This document shows, piece after piece, positions 8,493 to 16,575 of a DNA stretch of 64,000 nucleotides. Source of the DNA: Lachnospiraceae bacterium (GTDB taxonomy: Bacteria; Bacillota; Clostridia; Lachnospirales; Lachnospiraceae); assembly GCA_910575255.1 (NCBI GenBank), contig CAJTEM010000005.1, forward strand, positions 118,525 through 182,524, written 5' to 3'. Both the position numbers and the translations under genes were made by a program. The first letter of the stretch is position 1. Every line of letters begins with the position of its first letter. The notes under the pieces were generated by a model. It saw only the letters and a program-made list of their open reading frames with translations. It had not been told where the DNA came from and searched no databases.

Positions 8493-9281
8493 ATGAAAAA
8501 GCTGCACACGATCAACTGGTATTATCTGGCAGGGACGATCCCTTTTTGTCTGGGACTCACCGGAATGTCCCTGAAGCTGGCAGATGAGATGTGGCAAAAG
8601 GCCCTGATTCTGGCAGCCGGGTGCGCCGTCATACTTTGGATTGTCAGAAAGTTCTGGTATCTGCCGCGCCCGGAACGGGAGTACGGGGAGCTGGAAGCTT
8701 ATGATTTGGATCTTCCGGAACCGTTTAATGTCAGGACATACCTGTGTCCGGAGCTGGATCATTATGATTTTCTGCAGCGGAGCATTGAAATACTGTCGCC
8801 TCTGTTCCGGAGGCAGGGAGAGGACTTTAAGCTTGTGATCAGTCCGAAGCTGCTGCGTGAGCAGGGGGATGGTCTGGTACGGATTGCCGCTATGAGGGAG
8901 ATTCTTCGTTACCGCCGGGCAGTACAGGCACGGATTTCCCTGGGGCTGGTGACACCGGCGCTGGCTTTTGCCTGTCTGGCGGAGGGATATTTTGTCTGGG
9001 AATGGAAGGAACAATGGGAGTTTTTAGCCGGATACAGCAGTTTTTTCGGTCCGGTGCTGATTGCGTTGCTTGTGATATGCTTTTTGCTGGTCTGGAATGG
9101 CCAGGTATCGCGTTTGGATTATCAATCGGACAAAGCCTTGAGGCAGTATTTTTCTCGTGAGGAAATCGTGGAATATATTGAAAAATGGGATCGGCTCTTT
9201 GCTGCAGAGCCAGAAGAGGGGAATGCAAAGAGCAGGCAGTTGGAGGAGTTTTATGTCCAACAACGGATCGCACGGCTTTGA
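8493..9281 (+). CDS. Membrane protein of unknown function resembling a degenerate M48/M56-type peptidase
   Basis: 262 residues with two N-terminal hydrophobic segments (about 11-25 and 35-50), a cytosolic block, then a hydrophobic pair (about 147-170 and 180-200) and a charged C-terminal helix. No family was recognised with certainty. The layout resembles M48 peptidases. MREILRYRRAVQ (near residue 135) sits just before the second hydrophobic pair, where M48 enzymes carry HEXXH followed by basic residues. SRLDYQSDKALRQYF after the pair resembles the conserved R-x-x-E-x-x-AD segment. The zinc His residues are replaced (REILR), so it would be catalytically dead. AAGGAGG-type ribosome site (AAGGAGG, 8480-8486). 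It is the first gene after the perfect operator and precedes the symporter by 24 nt, suggesting an accessory role in transport. Confidence 0.5.
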   Translation: MKKLHTINWYYLAGTIPFCLGLTGMSLKLADEMWQKALILAAGCAVILWIVRKFWYLPRPEREYGELEAYDLDLPEPFNVRTYLCPELDHYDFLQRSIEILSPLFRRQGEDFKLVISPKLLREQGDGLVRIAAMREILRYRRAVQARISLGLVTPALAFACLAEGYFVWEWKEQWEFLAGYSSFFGPVLIALLVICFLLVWNGQVSRLDYQSDKALRQYFSREEIVEYIEKWDRLFAAEPEEGNAKSRQLEEFYVQQRIARL

Positions 9282-9305
9282 GAAGAGACAAGAGGAGGTA
9301 GTTAT

Positions 9306-10808
9306 ATGAATTGGTTGGATTATGGAGTGATCGTGCTGTTTTTGCTGGTGATGGTGGGGATCGGTTTCTATTCAAAGAATACGGTAAAAACAGCAGAGGA
9401 TTTTTATATTGGCGGGGGTAAGATTCCGTGGTGGCTGTCCGGGATTTCCCATCATGTGACCGGGTATTCGGGGGTTGTGTTTGTCGGTTATGCGGGAATT
9501 GCCTATGCTTTGGGGACGGCGATTTACTTCTGGTGGGCAGTGAATATTGCTCTGGCGGTTTCCGTTGGCGCGGTGGTGCTGGCCCCGAGGTGGCCGAGGC
9601 TGCGTCATGCTTTGGGGATTCAGTCTCCCACGGAGTATCTGCGGATGCGTTACAGCACGGCAGCGCAGGTGATTGTAGCGATCTCCGGTATTTTCTCAAA
9701 GCTTTTGGATGTGGGCGCCAAATGGGCATCGATCGGTATTCTGGTGACTGGTTTTACCGGACTTCCTTTGTGGATCGGCATTTTGTCCTCTGCGATTGTG
9801 GCGCTGTTCTACATGTCCGTAGGCGGCCTGATTGCAGATCTGTGGACAGATTTTGCACAGTGGGTGGTACAGACTCTGGCCGGCCTGATCCTGTTCTTCG
9901 GGACGATGACCTATATCAGCACACATTTGGGGATGAATCTGTTTCAGGCCTTCCAGGCGCTTCCGCAGGGCCATATCACGGTGTTTGACCAGACGCAGGG
10001 ACAGGGCTCGGCGCTGTGGACATTGTTCTACTTTGTCACGGTGTTCTTAAGCTATAATGGCGGAACCTGGTCACTGGCAACGCGTTTCATCTCGGTAAAA
10101 GATGCCAGGGAGGCGAAGCGTTCAGCGTTCTTAAGTGCGGCGCTGTATCTGGTCTGGCCGCTGATCGTATTTACTCCGATGTGGCTGGGGCCGCTGACCG
10201 TACCGGGCCTTACGCAGGGAGAAGCTTCCAATACTCTGTATGCAACGATCAGCATGATGTTTTTACCGCATGGGATGATTGGTCTTTCTCTGGCAGCCAT
10301 GTATGCCAATACGCTGTCCATGTGTACTTCGGATTGTAATACCATATCGGCAGTGCTGACCCGTGATATTATTCCGATCTTTAAGCAGGATGTACTGAAG
10401 GAAGAAAAGAAGGAGCTGTTTTATGCCAGGCTGACAACGATCCTGTTTATGGCAGTGACAGTTGTGATAGGGCTTTTGAACGAGCGGTTCGGCGGGGTAA
10501 CCGGGCTGATTCTTTCCTGGTTCTCAGCGCTTTTGGGACCGACGGCAGTTCCGCTTCTGCTGGGGCTGTTCCCGATGTTCAGGCATTGTGACGGCAAGGC
10601 GGCGATCGGTGCGACGCTGGCAGGATTTGCCGTGTTTGTACTGACAAAGGCAGGTCTGGTGGTAATCCCGGCGGACTTTGGGACGATTGCACCTACCATA
10701 GTGACCTTTGCCGTATTCTACGGAGTCGGACTGTACAATCAGTATGTGGCTAAGAAAGCGGTTCCCAAAGAGATTGAGGAGCTGATGGCACGGCTGGGGC
10801 AGGACTGA
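9306..10808 (+). CDS. Sodium:solute symporter (SSS family)
   Basis: 500-residue Na+-coupled transporter with about 13 hydrophobic helices. The N-terminus (DYGVIVLFLLVMVGIGFYSK, then TAEDFYIGGGKIPWWLSGIS near 37) and the TM1 break region are diagnostic of the SSS family, as is GVFSKLLDVGAKW-like sequence near 125 and LSWFSALLGPTAVPLLLGLF near 400. Context points to uptake of an unphosphorylated amino sugar such as GlcNAc, ManNAc or sialic acid, since no PTS or ABC genes are present in the locus. GAGGTAGTT precedes the ATG. A very stable hairpin (10893-10920) separates it from the epimerase gene. Confidence 0.88.
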   Translation: MNWLDYGVIVLFLLVMVGIGFYSKNTVKTAEDFYIGGGKIPWWLSGISHHVTGYSGVVFVGYAGIAYALGTAIYFWWAVNIALAVSVGAVVLAPRWPRLRHALGIQSPTEYLRMRYSTAAQVIVAISGIFSKLLDVGAKWASIGILVTGFTGLPLWIGILSSAIVALFYMSVGGLIADLWTDFAQWVVQTLAGLILFFGTMTYISTHLGMNLFQAFQALPQGHITVFDQTQGQGSALWTLFYFVTVFLSYNGGTWSLATRFISVKDAREAKRSAFLSAALYLVWPLIVFTPMWLGPLTVPGLTQGEASNTLYATISMMFLPHGMIGLSLAAMYANTLSMCTSDCNTISAVLTRDIIPIFKQDVLKEEKKELFYARLTTILFMAVTVVIGLLNERFGGVTGLILSWFSALLGPTAVPLLLGLFPMFRHCDGKAAIGATLAGFAVFVLTKAGLVVIPADFGTIAPTIVTFAVFYGVGLYNQYVAKKAVPKEIEELMARLGQD

Positions 10809-10892
10809 GAACCGGGATTGCAAAAAGGAGCCGTGGAAAGGAAGAAAACTGGTAAATTATATGCTGCGGACCGGCAGCAGGGAATGAAAAGG

Positions 10893-10920
10893 CGCGGGCT
10901 GTCAGGAAAGACAGCCCGCG
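10893..10920 (+). other. Perfect 11-bp hairpin between symporter and epimerase genes
   Basis: CGCGGGCTGTC (10893-10903) pairs perfectly with GACAGCCCGCG (10910-10920) around the loop AGGAAA. No T tract follows, so it is unlikely to terminate; the next start codon is only 11 nt downstream. It probably affects mRNA processing or translation of the epimerase. Confidence 0.7.
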
Positions 10921-10931
10921 GGGGTGGCAGG

Positions 10932-12173
10932 ATGAATAAAAGAAATATGCGTGTGTTTTATGAGGATTTACTGCAGTATGATTTTATTCCTTACTGGTCA
11001 AAGTATGTGGATGAGGAGTACGGCGGAATTCTCAACTGTATCAGCAACAGCGGAGGACAGCTTCTGGGAGAGGATAAATTCACCTGGTCCCAAGGGCGGT
11101 GGCTGTGGATTCTGGGGAAGCTTCATGAGCTGAAAAAGAAAGGAATTTTTGCGGGGATTTCCAACGAACGGTTAGAAAATTGGATGAAGGGAACCTGGGA
11201 TTTCCTGAATCAATATTCCATTTACGGCGATTCTGTCTGCTGCTATGTGCTGACAAGGGACGGCAAAAAGAAAGAGGATGCCCGCACCGGGAGATGGGAT
11301 GCCAGTATTTATGCGGACTGCTTTGCCCTGATCGGGATGTCGCAGTATGTCAGGACCATGGGATATCGCGACGGATTCAAAAAGGCGGAAGCGCTGAAAA
11401 AGAGCATCGTCAAAAGGATAGAGACAGGGGATTTTCTTACGGAGCCGTATCCGATTCCGGAGGGGTACCAGATTCACGGAATCCCGATGATACTGGTCAA
11501 TACCATACATGAGTTTATCCGCATGAAGCAGGGGCTGGGGATGGATGCATCAGAGGAGATTGCCTATGCAAGAGGAAAGCTGGAGCTGATTCTGGATCAT
11601 TTGTATGACGGAAAAGGGCATATCCGGGAACATAAAAGTACAGAAGAGAGAGCAGGGACGTACCTGTTGGACCGTCATCTGAATCCGGGACATACCCTGG
11701 AGGATGCCTGGTTCTGGATTGAATTTCTGGAGGAATTCGGAGGACTTGCAGACTATCTGCCCCGAATCTGTGAGATTGTTAAGACGACCTTTGAGGCTGG
11801 CTGGGATTCGCAGTATGGAGGCCTGCTGCGCTTTGTGGATGTGGAAGGCGGACAGCCGCGGGGGATTTCTCTGGGCGGGGCCTATGAGAAGCTGATTGAG
11901 GAAACCTGGGATATGAAGCTCTGGTGGCCACACTCGGAGATCCTGTATTTATTTCCCAAGCTGTATGAGGTGACCGGGGATGAAAGGTTCCGGGAATATT
12001 ACGAGAAGAGCTTTACTTATGTGTTTACGACATTTTCGGATATCCGGGATGGGGAGTGGATTCAGATCCGCAAACGGGACGGCACACCGGAGGAGAAGCT
12101 GGTGGCTTTGCCGGTCAAGGATCCCTTCCATATTATGAGGAATTTTATCAAGCTTGAGGAGCTGTGCTTATGA
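10932..12173 (+). CDS. N-acylglucosamine 2-epimerase (AGE) family protein
   Basis: 413-residue (alpha/alpha)6-barrel sugar epimerase or isomerase. The family signature is seen as SQGRWLWILGKLHEL (near residue 53), RLNPGHTLEDAW-like sequence (DRHLNPGHTLEDAWFWIEF, near 251) with the catalytic His, and LWWPHSEILYLF near 332. AGE proteins interconvert GlcNAc and ManNAc or isomerise other sugars (mannose, cellobiose). With NagA and NagB in the operon, ManNAc-to-GlcNAc conversion is the simplest role, but it acts on free sugars and a kinase is not seen here. The frame extends upstream to 10818 through the 11-bp hairpin; the ATG at 10932, after GGTGGCAGG, is the probable start. Its stop overlaps the start of the next gene (ATGA). 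Confidence 0.85.
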   Translation: MNKRNMRVFYEDLLQYDFIPYWSKYVDEEYGGILNCISNSGGQLLGEDKFTWSQGRWLWILGKLHELKKKGIFAGISNERLENWMKGTWDFLNQYSIYGDSVCCYVLTRDGKKKEDARTGRWDASIYADCFALIGMSQYVRTMGYRDGFKKAEALKKSIVKRIETGDFLTEPYPIPEGYQIHGIPMILVNTIHEFIRMKQGLGMDASEEIAYARGKLELILDHLYDGKGHIREHKSTEERAGTYLLDRHLNPGHTLEDAWFWIEFLEEFGGLADYLPRICEIVKTTFEAGWDSQYGGLLRFVDVEGGQPRGISLGGAYEKLIEETWDMKLWWPHSEILYLFPKLYEVTGDERFREYYEKSFTYVFTTFSDIRDGEWIQIRKRDGTPEEKLVALPVKDPFHIMRNFIKLEELCL

Positions 12174-13411
12174 TTGAGCTGGGGACATCGAAGGTTTGCA
12201 TTACGCCGGAAAAGCCGCTGCGGCTGAGTGGGTTTGCCTTTCGCAGCAAAGGTTATGACTGTGTGCGGAAGGATATCTTTGTCCGGGTAATGGATTTTTG
12301 CTCGGACGGGGTGCGGGTGGTTGTGATTTACGGAGACTTGCTGTGGTGGAACAGCAGATTTGCAGAGCGTATGCGATCCTGCCTGGAGGCCCGGTCAGGG
12401 CTTTTGCAGGAGCAGGTTCTGTTCGTGGCATCGCATAATCATTCCGGCCCGGGAACGGGAGATACGGCAATTGCGCTGCTGGAGACCGCAGAGCCGGAAT
12501 ATTTATCTTTTCTCGAGGAGCGGATTCTGGAGGCGGTAGAAAAGGCAGAGACAGACCGGGAGGCGGTGGAGCTGAAGCGATCCGTCGGACAGTTTGCAGG
12601 CAATGTGTATCGAAGAATGAGAACCGCAGAGGGAATCTGCATGATGCCTAATTACGAGGTGGAACCGGACCGGCATCTGACAGTGATTAACTGCCGCCGG
12701 CCAGACGGCACGCTGAAGGGAAGAATCATTCATTATCCCTGTCATGCGAATCTGTCCAAGGACAATGAGCTGCACCCCGATTATCCCGGATATCTGCTGG
12801 AGCTGTCAGATCGGGACAATCCTGGCAGTGTGGCGGTGTTTTTCCAGGGCTGTACGGCGGATATGAGACCGAACTGTGTTCTGGGAGAGGAATTCCGGGC
12901 AGGGACGCCAGAGGATGTTGAAGCCTTTGCGTCAGCTGTTTATCACGGGGTGAAGCTGGCGGAGGCTTCGGGAGAAACCGGACTGGGAGACGAGATGACA
13001 TTGAACCGGAGACAGGTATTCTTAGGCTTTGAAAGAAGCTGGGGACGGGCGGAACTGGAAAAATGGCGGCAGGATGAACGGGAAGAGATTCGCCAGTGGG
13101 CAGAGAAGGTTCTGGAAAAAGGGATAAGGGACGGTGAGGTTCTGGAGGTTTCGGAGTGGAATCTGGGCGGGCAGCGCTGTTATTTCTTCAATGCCGAGAT
13201 GGCGATGCATTATGCGCAGAAAGCGAGAGAGCTTTGTCCGGGAAGCATATGCAGTGGGTATACAAATGGGATGATTGGATATCTGTGTACGGATGAACAG
13301 ATCCGCGAGGGAGGGTATGAGCCGGAGGGATCCGCAACATATTTCGGATTGGCCGGGACGTATCCGGTCGGGACACAGGGTCTGATCGAGAGAAGCATGG
13401 AAGGCAAGTGA
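12170..13411 (+). CDS. Neutral/alkaline ceramidase-like zinc protein lacking the Ser nucleophile
   Basis: 413 residues, no signal peptide, so cytosolic. It matches the N-terminal catalytic domain of neutral ceramidases: FVASHNHSGPGTGDT (near residue 85) and IIHYPCHANLSKDNELHPDYPGY (near 187; key residues HYPCHAN and DYPGY) are the zinc-site segments. The nucleophile loop, NxGDVSPN in ceramidases, reads QGCTADMRPN (near 227), so the Ser position holds Arg. The beta-sandwich C-terminal domain is absent (family about 650-700 residues). Start chosen at ATG 12170, which overlaps the upstream stop and follows GAGGAG (12156-12161). Placement between a sugar epimerase and a SIS protein suggests an amide or ester hydrolase acting on a modified amino sugar; this is inference. 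Confidence 0.7.
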   Translation: MIELGTSKVCITPEKPLRLSGFAFRSKGYDCVRKDIFVRVMDFCSDGVRVVVIYGDLLWWNSRFAERMRSCLEARSGLLQEQVLFVASHNHSGPGTGDTAIALLETAEPEYLSFLEERILEAVEKAETDREAVELKRSVGQFAGNVYRRMRTAEGICMMPNYEVEPDRHLTVINCRRPDGTLKGRIIHYPCHANLSKDNELHPDYPGYLLELSDRDNPGSVAVFFQGCTADMRPNCVLGEEFRAGTPEDVEAFASAVYHGVKLAEASGETGLGDEMTLNRRQVFLGFERSWGRAELEKWRQDEREEIRQWAEKVLEKGIRDGEVLEVSEWNLGGQRCYFFNAEMAMHYAQKARELCPGSICSGYTNGMIGYLCTDEQIREGGYEPEGSATYFGLAGTYPVGTQGLIERSMEGK

Positions 13412-13436
13412 GAAGCATTTTACGAGGAGGATCAGG

Positions 13437-14198
13437 ATGGAAGAGGGGCGTTTGACAGATTATTATTTTGAGGAAATATTAAAAATTCTGGAGGAGATCC
13501 GTGCCACGGAGCGGGGACAGATTTTAAAGGCAGCCCGTATGGTTGCGGATCAGGTCAAACAGGATAAGAAGGTATATGTGTTCGGGCCAGGCGGGCATTC
13601 CAACCTTGCGGCCATGGAAGTGTTTTTCCGGGCAGGCGGCCTGATGCATATCGATGCGATTCTGAATCAGGATACCATGCTGAGCAACGGGGCGCTCAAG
13701 TCCATGCAGGCGGAGCGCCTGCCGGGGTATGGGAGAATTATCATTGAAGACTGCGGGATTGGCGAGGGAGATCTTTTGTGGATTGTGAATGCCTATGGGA
13801 TCAATTCGGCAACCATTGATGCTGCGCTTACGGCAAAGGAGCGGGGCGCGAAGGTGATCGGTGTCAGCTCCCGGGAGCATGCCATGACTTGTCCGGAAAA
13901 TCATGCAGCGCGGCATCCCTCAAAGAAGAATCTTCATGATATCGTGGACTGTGCGGTGGATTGTAAAGTAAAGCTGGGAGATGCTACTCTGGAGATCGAG
14001 GGCTTTCCGCAGAAAATCGGGGCGCTCAGTACCTATGCCAATGCCTATGTGATGAATTGCATTGTGGTGGAGGCAGTTAATATGCTGGTCAATGAGGGCG
14101 TGAATCCGCCGGTCTGGAGAAGCGGCAACTGCCCGGGCGGGGATGAATGGAACAATCGGTTTTTGTCCCGGTTTAAGGGGAGGATACGGAGTCTGTAG
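13437..14198 (+). CDS. SIS-domain sugar-phosphate isomerase/binding protein
   Basis: 253-residue cytosolic protein of the SIS superfamily (GmhA/MurQ-like fold). VYVFGPGGHSNLAAMEVFFRAGG (key residues GPGGHSN and FRAGG, near residue 46) is the sugar-phosphate binding loop. GDLLWIVNAYGINSATIDAAL near 110 and GAKVIGVSSREHA near 137 form the second and third SIS strands. Such proteins bind or isomerise phosphosugars, often amino sugars. It lies 25 nt after the ceramidase-like gene with AGGAGG just upstream of the ATG, and is followed by NagA. A role in handling GlcNAc-6-P, ManNAc-6-P or MurNAc-6-P-like intermediates is likely, but the exact reaction is not known. Confidence 0.8.
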   Translation: MEEGRLTDYYFEEILKILEEIRATERGQILKAARMVADQVKQDKKVYVFGPGGHSNLAAMEVFFRAGGLMHIDAILNQDTMLSNGALKSMQAERLPGYGRIIIEDCGIGEGDLLWIVNAYGINSATIDAALTAKERGAKVIGVSSREHAMTCPENHAARHPSKKNLHDIVDCAVDCKVKLGDATLEIEGFPQKIGALSTYANAYVMNCIVVEAVNMLVNEGVNPPVWRSGNCPGGDEWNNRFLSRFKGRIRSL

Positions 14199-14251
14199 AT
14201 ACAAAGTTTCACAGATACCGGGGTATGCTTTGGAGGAAGGAGAGACGGGAA

Positions 14252-15433
14252 GTGAAGACGAAATTTAAGAATGCCCGGATTGTTCTGCCGACCGGGATAT
14301 ATGAGGGGGAGCTGCTGACAGAGGGGGAAAGGATTGCGGCCATATCTTTGGGCAGCATGCTGGATACTCCGGCAGATCAGGAGATGGATGTTGAGGGGAA
14401 ATATCTGTCTCCTGGTTTTATCGAGATACATTCGCATGGCGCCGGAGGATATGACTTTATGGACGGGAAGGCAGAGGCGATCTATGGCGCCTGCCGGGCG
14501 CATATGGAGCATGGAACGACAGCGATCCTGCCGACGACCATTACCAGTACCCGGGAGTCATTGCTGGAATTTGTGGATCTGTTTAACACGCTGGAGCTGA
14601 GGAGGGAGGGACATCCGGATATTCTCGGGCTTCATCTGGAGGGGCCGTATTTTGCCATGGAGCAGAGAGGAGCACAGGATCCGAAGTATCTGCGCAATCC
14701 GGAACCGGAGGAGTATCAGGCGGTTCTGGCGAGGACGGATCGGATTCGCCGGTGGTCCTTTGCGATTGAACTTCCGGGCTCTGACGAATTCCTTTCTACG
14801 CTGAGGGAACATGGGATCATCAGCTCTTTGGCACATTCGGAGGCGAACTGTGACGAGGTGTTCCGGGCATACGAAAACGGACTGGCGGCATTGACGCATT
14901 TTTACTCGTGCATGACGACCGTGAAGCGGGTAAATGCTTTCCGCGTGGCAGGAGCCATTGAGGCAGGCTATCTGCTGGATGATCTTTATGTGGAGGTGAT
15001 TGCTGATGGCTGTCATCTGCCGGCCGAACTTCTGAAGCTGATTTATAAGGTCAAGGGACCGGACCGAATCTGCCTGGTGACAGACAGCATGCGTGCTGCC
15101 GGCATGCCGGACGGAGAGTATATTCTGGGCAGGGCTGACACAGGAATGATCTGCATCAAGGAGGATGGGGTAGCTAAGCTTCCTGACCGTTCGGCATTTG
15201 CCGGAAGCGTGGCTACCTCGGATCGGCTGGTGAGGACTTTCAGAAAGCTGACCGGGGCGCCGCTTCACGAGGTGGTGAAGATGGCTTCCTATACGCCGGC
15301 GCGTCTTCTGGGAATGGGGGACAGAAAGGGTTCGATCGGACTGGGAAAGGATGCGGATCTGGTAGTGTTTGATGAGGAGGTGCAGGTCTCGATGGTTATG
15401 GTGAGGGGGAAGGCAGTGTATACGGGAGCATAA
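14252..15433 (+). CDS. nagA: N-acetylglucosamine-6-phosphate deacetylase
   Basis: Amidohydrolase that removes acetate from GlcNAc-6-P to feed the NagB reaction. Metal and substrate residues are visible: GFIEIHSHGAGGYDF (HxH, near residue 53), LGLHLEGPYF with the catalytic-site Glu near 128, SLAHSEAN (His, near 191), ALTHFYSCMTTV near 212 and LVTDSMRAAGMPDGEY with the catalytic Asp near 272. Length 393 is normal. An in-frame ATG at 14225 lacks a ribosome site; AAGGAG at 14237-14242 fits GTG 14252, nine bases on. It closes the operon: a bidirectional terminator overlaps its stop codon. Confidence 0.92.
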   Translation: MKTKFKNARIVLPTGIYEGELLTEGERIAAISLGSMLDTPADQEMDVEGKYLSPGFIEIHSHGAGGYDFMDGKAEAIYGACRAHMEHGTTAILPTTITSTRESLLEFVDLFNTLELRREGHPDILGLHLEGPYFAMEQRGAQDPKYLRNPEPEEYQAVLARTDRIRRWSFAIELPGSDEFLSTLREHGIISSLAHSEANCDEVFRAYENGLAALTHFYSCMTTVKRVNAFRVAGAIEAGYLLDDLYVEVIADGCHLPAELLKLIYKVKGPDRICLVTDSMRAAGMPDGEYILGRADTGMICIKEDGVAKLPDRSAFAGSVATSDRLVRTFRKLTGAPLHEVVKMASYTPARLLGMGDRKGSIGLGKDADLVVFDEEVQVSMVMVRGKAVYTGA

Positions 15434-15461
15434 AAAGGGCGGCATTTTTGCCGCCCTTTTC
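15432..15461. terminator. Bidirectional intrinsic terminator
   Basis: AAAAGGGCGGCA (15433-15444) pairs with TGCCGCCCTTTT (15449-15460), a perfect 12-bp stem with a TTTT loop. It has A/T runs on both sides, so it serves nagA (+) and the NMT1-like gene (-), which converge here. Confidence 0.88.
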
Positions 15462-15475
15462 TCTGGGAGCAGAAT

Positions 15476-16489
15476 TTATTTCTTCGCCTTTTTCGAAAAT
15501 TCCGTTGTCACCAGATCCTCATAAGGAACCCGTTTGGGAAGTTCACCGGCTTCTTCCAGGATATTTTGCAGCAGCTCGAAGCTTTCCGACTCAAAGATGG
15601 TATCCTCCTTCCAGGTGTCCTGGGACTTATAACGTTCGACAATGGCCGTGATATTTTCCAGCGGGGTTTCCTTGAACTGAGGCTGGATGACCTTGGCGAT
15701 TTCCTCTGCGGAGTGGGAATTGACATACTCCAGGCCTTTTTGGATGGCGTTGGTGAATTTCTGGATTACTTCAGGATGAGCCTTTAGGTAGCTTTGTCTG
15801 GCACTGTAGGCAGTGTAGGGGACATAGCCGGAGTCGGTGCCAAGGGAGGCCACCACGTAGCCGCTGCCCTCCAGCTCTAGGCCGGTGGCGAAGGGCTCGA
15901 ATTCAACGGTGTAATCCGAATCGCTGCTGGTAAAAGCGGCGGCAGTGAGTCCGAAGTTGATACTCTGGTCAATGGTCAGGTCGAGTTTGGGGTCGATGCC
16001 GTTTTTCTTTAAGATATACTCAAATACCATTTGGGGCATACCGCCGGCTCTCCCCCCCAGAACTTTCGTCCCTTTCAGTTTATCCCAGGTAAAATGATCG
16101 TCCGGCTGGCGGGCCACCAGGAAATTACCGGCGCGTTGGGTCAGCTGGGCGAAGTTGACGGCATAATCCTCAGAACCGCCGGCATAGGTGTAGATACTGG
16201 CTTCGGATCCCATGAAGCCGATGTCAGCATCACCGCTGACAAGGGCAGTCATTACCTTGTCAGCCCCTGCTCCGTTGACTAAAGTGAGATCAATCCCCTC
16301 GTCTTTAAAGTACCCCAGTTCAATGGCTGCGTACTGAGGTGCATAGAAGATGGAGTGGGCGACCTCATTTAAGGTGACCTTTGTCAGTCCCGCGCCAGCG
16401 GTTTTGGGCTGGCAGGCAGTGAATGAGGAGAGCAGCAGGACTGCGGTAAGGGACAGGCCTGCCAGCCTCCTTCCTGCATTTTTTTTCAT
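15476..16489 (-). CDS. NMT1/THI5-like ABC substrate-binding lipoprotein (orphan)
   Basis: 337-residue exported binding protein. A lipoprotein signal is evident: a basic start (MKKNAGRRL), a hydrophobic core, then LSSFTAC with the lipobox Cys near residue 26. The mature part has the NMT1/SsuA pattern: HSIFYAPQYAAIELGYFKDEG (core FYAPQYAA), NGAGADKVMTALVSGDADIGF and GGRAGGMPQMVFEYIL. Such proteins deliver pyrimidine precursors, sulfonates, nitrate-like or riboflavin-type ligands to ABC importers. No permease or ATPase gene is adjacent. The frame runs upstream to 16546, but AGGAGG (16494-16499) fixes ATG 16489. It lies 86 nt downstream of the LysR gene on the same strand. Confidence 0.82.
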   Translation of the reverse strand: MKKNAGRRLAGLSLTAVLLLSSFTACQPKTAGAGLTKVTLNEVAHSIFYAPQYAAIELGYFKDEGIDLTLVNGAGADKVMTALVSGDADIGFMGSEASIYTYAGGSEDYAVNFAQLTQRAGNFLVARQPDDHFTWDKLKGTKVLGGRAGGMPQMVFEYILKKNGIDPKLDLTIDQSINFGLTAAAFTSSDSDYTVEFEPFATGLELEGSGYVVASLGTDSGYVPYTAYSARQSYLKAHPEVIQKFTNAIQKGLEYVNSHSAEEIAKVIQPQFKETPLENITAIVERYKSQDTWKEDTIFESESFELLQNILEEAGELPKRVPYEDLVTTEFSKKAKK

Positions 16490-16575
16490 AATTCCTCCTG
16501 AATGACATTCATTAATATTACATGATATGAATCCGGAGGAATGCATGTGAAATAAAGTTTGGTGACGTGGAGGAT

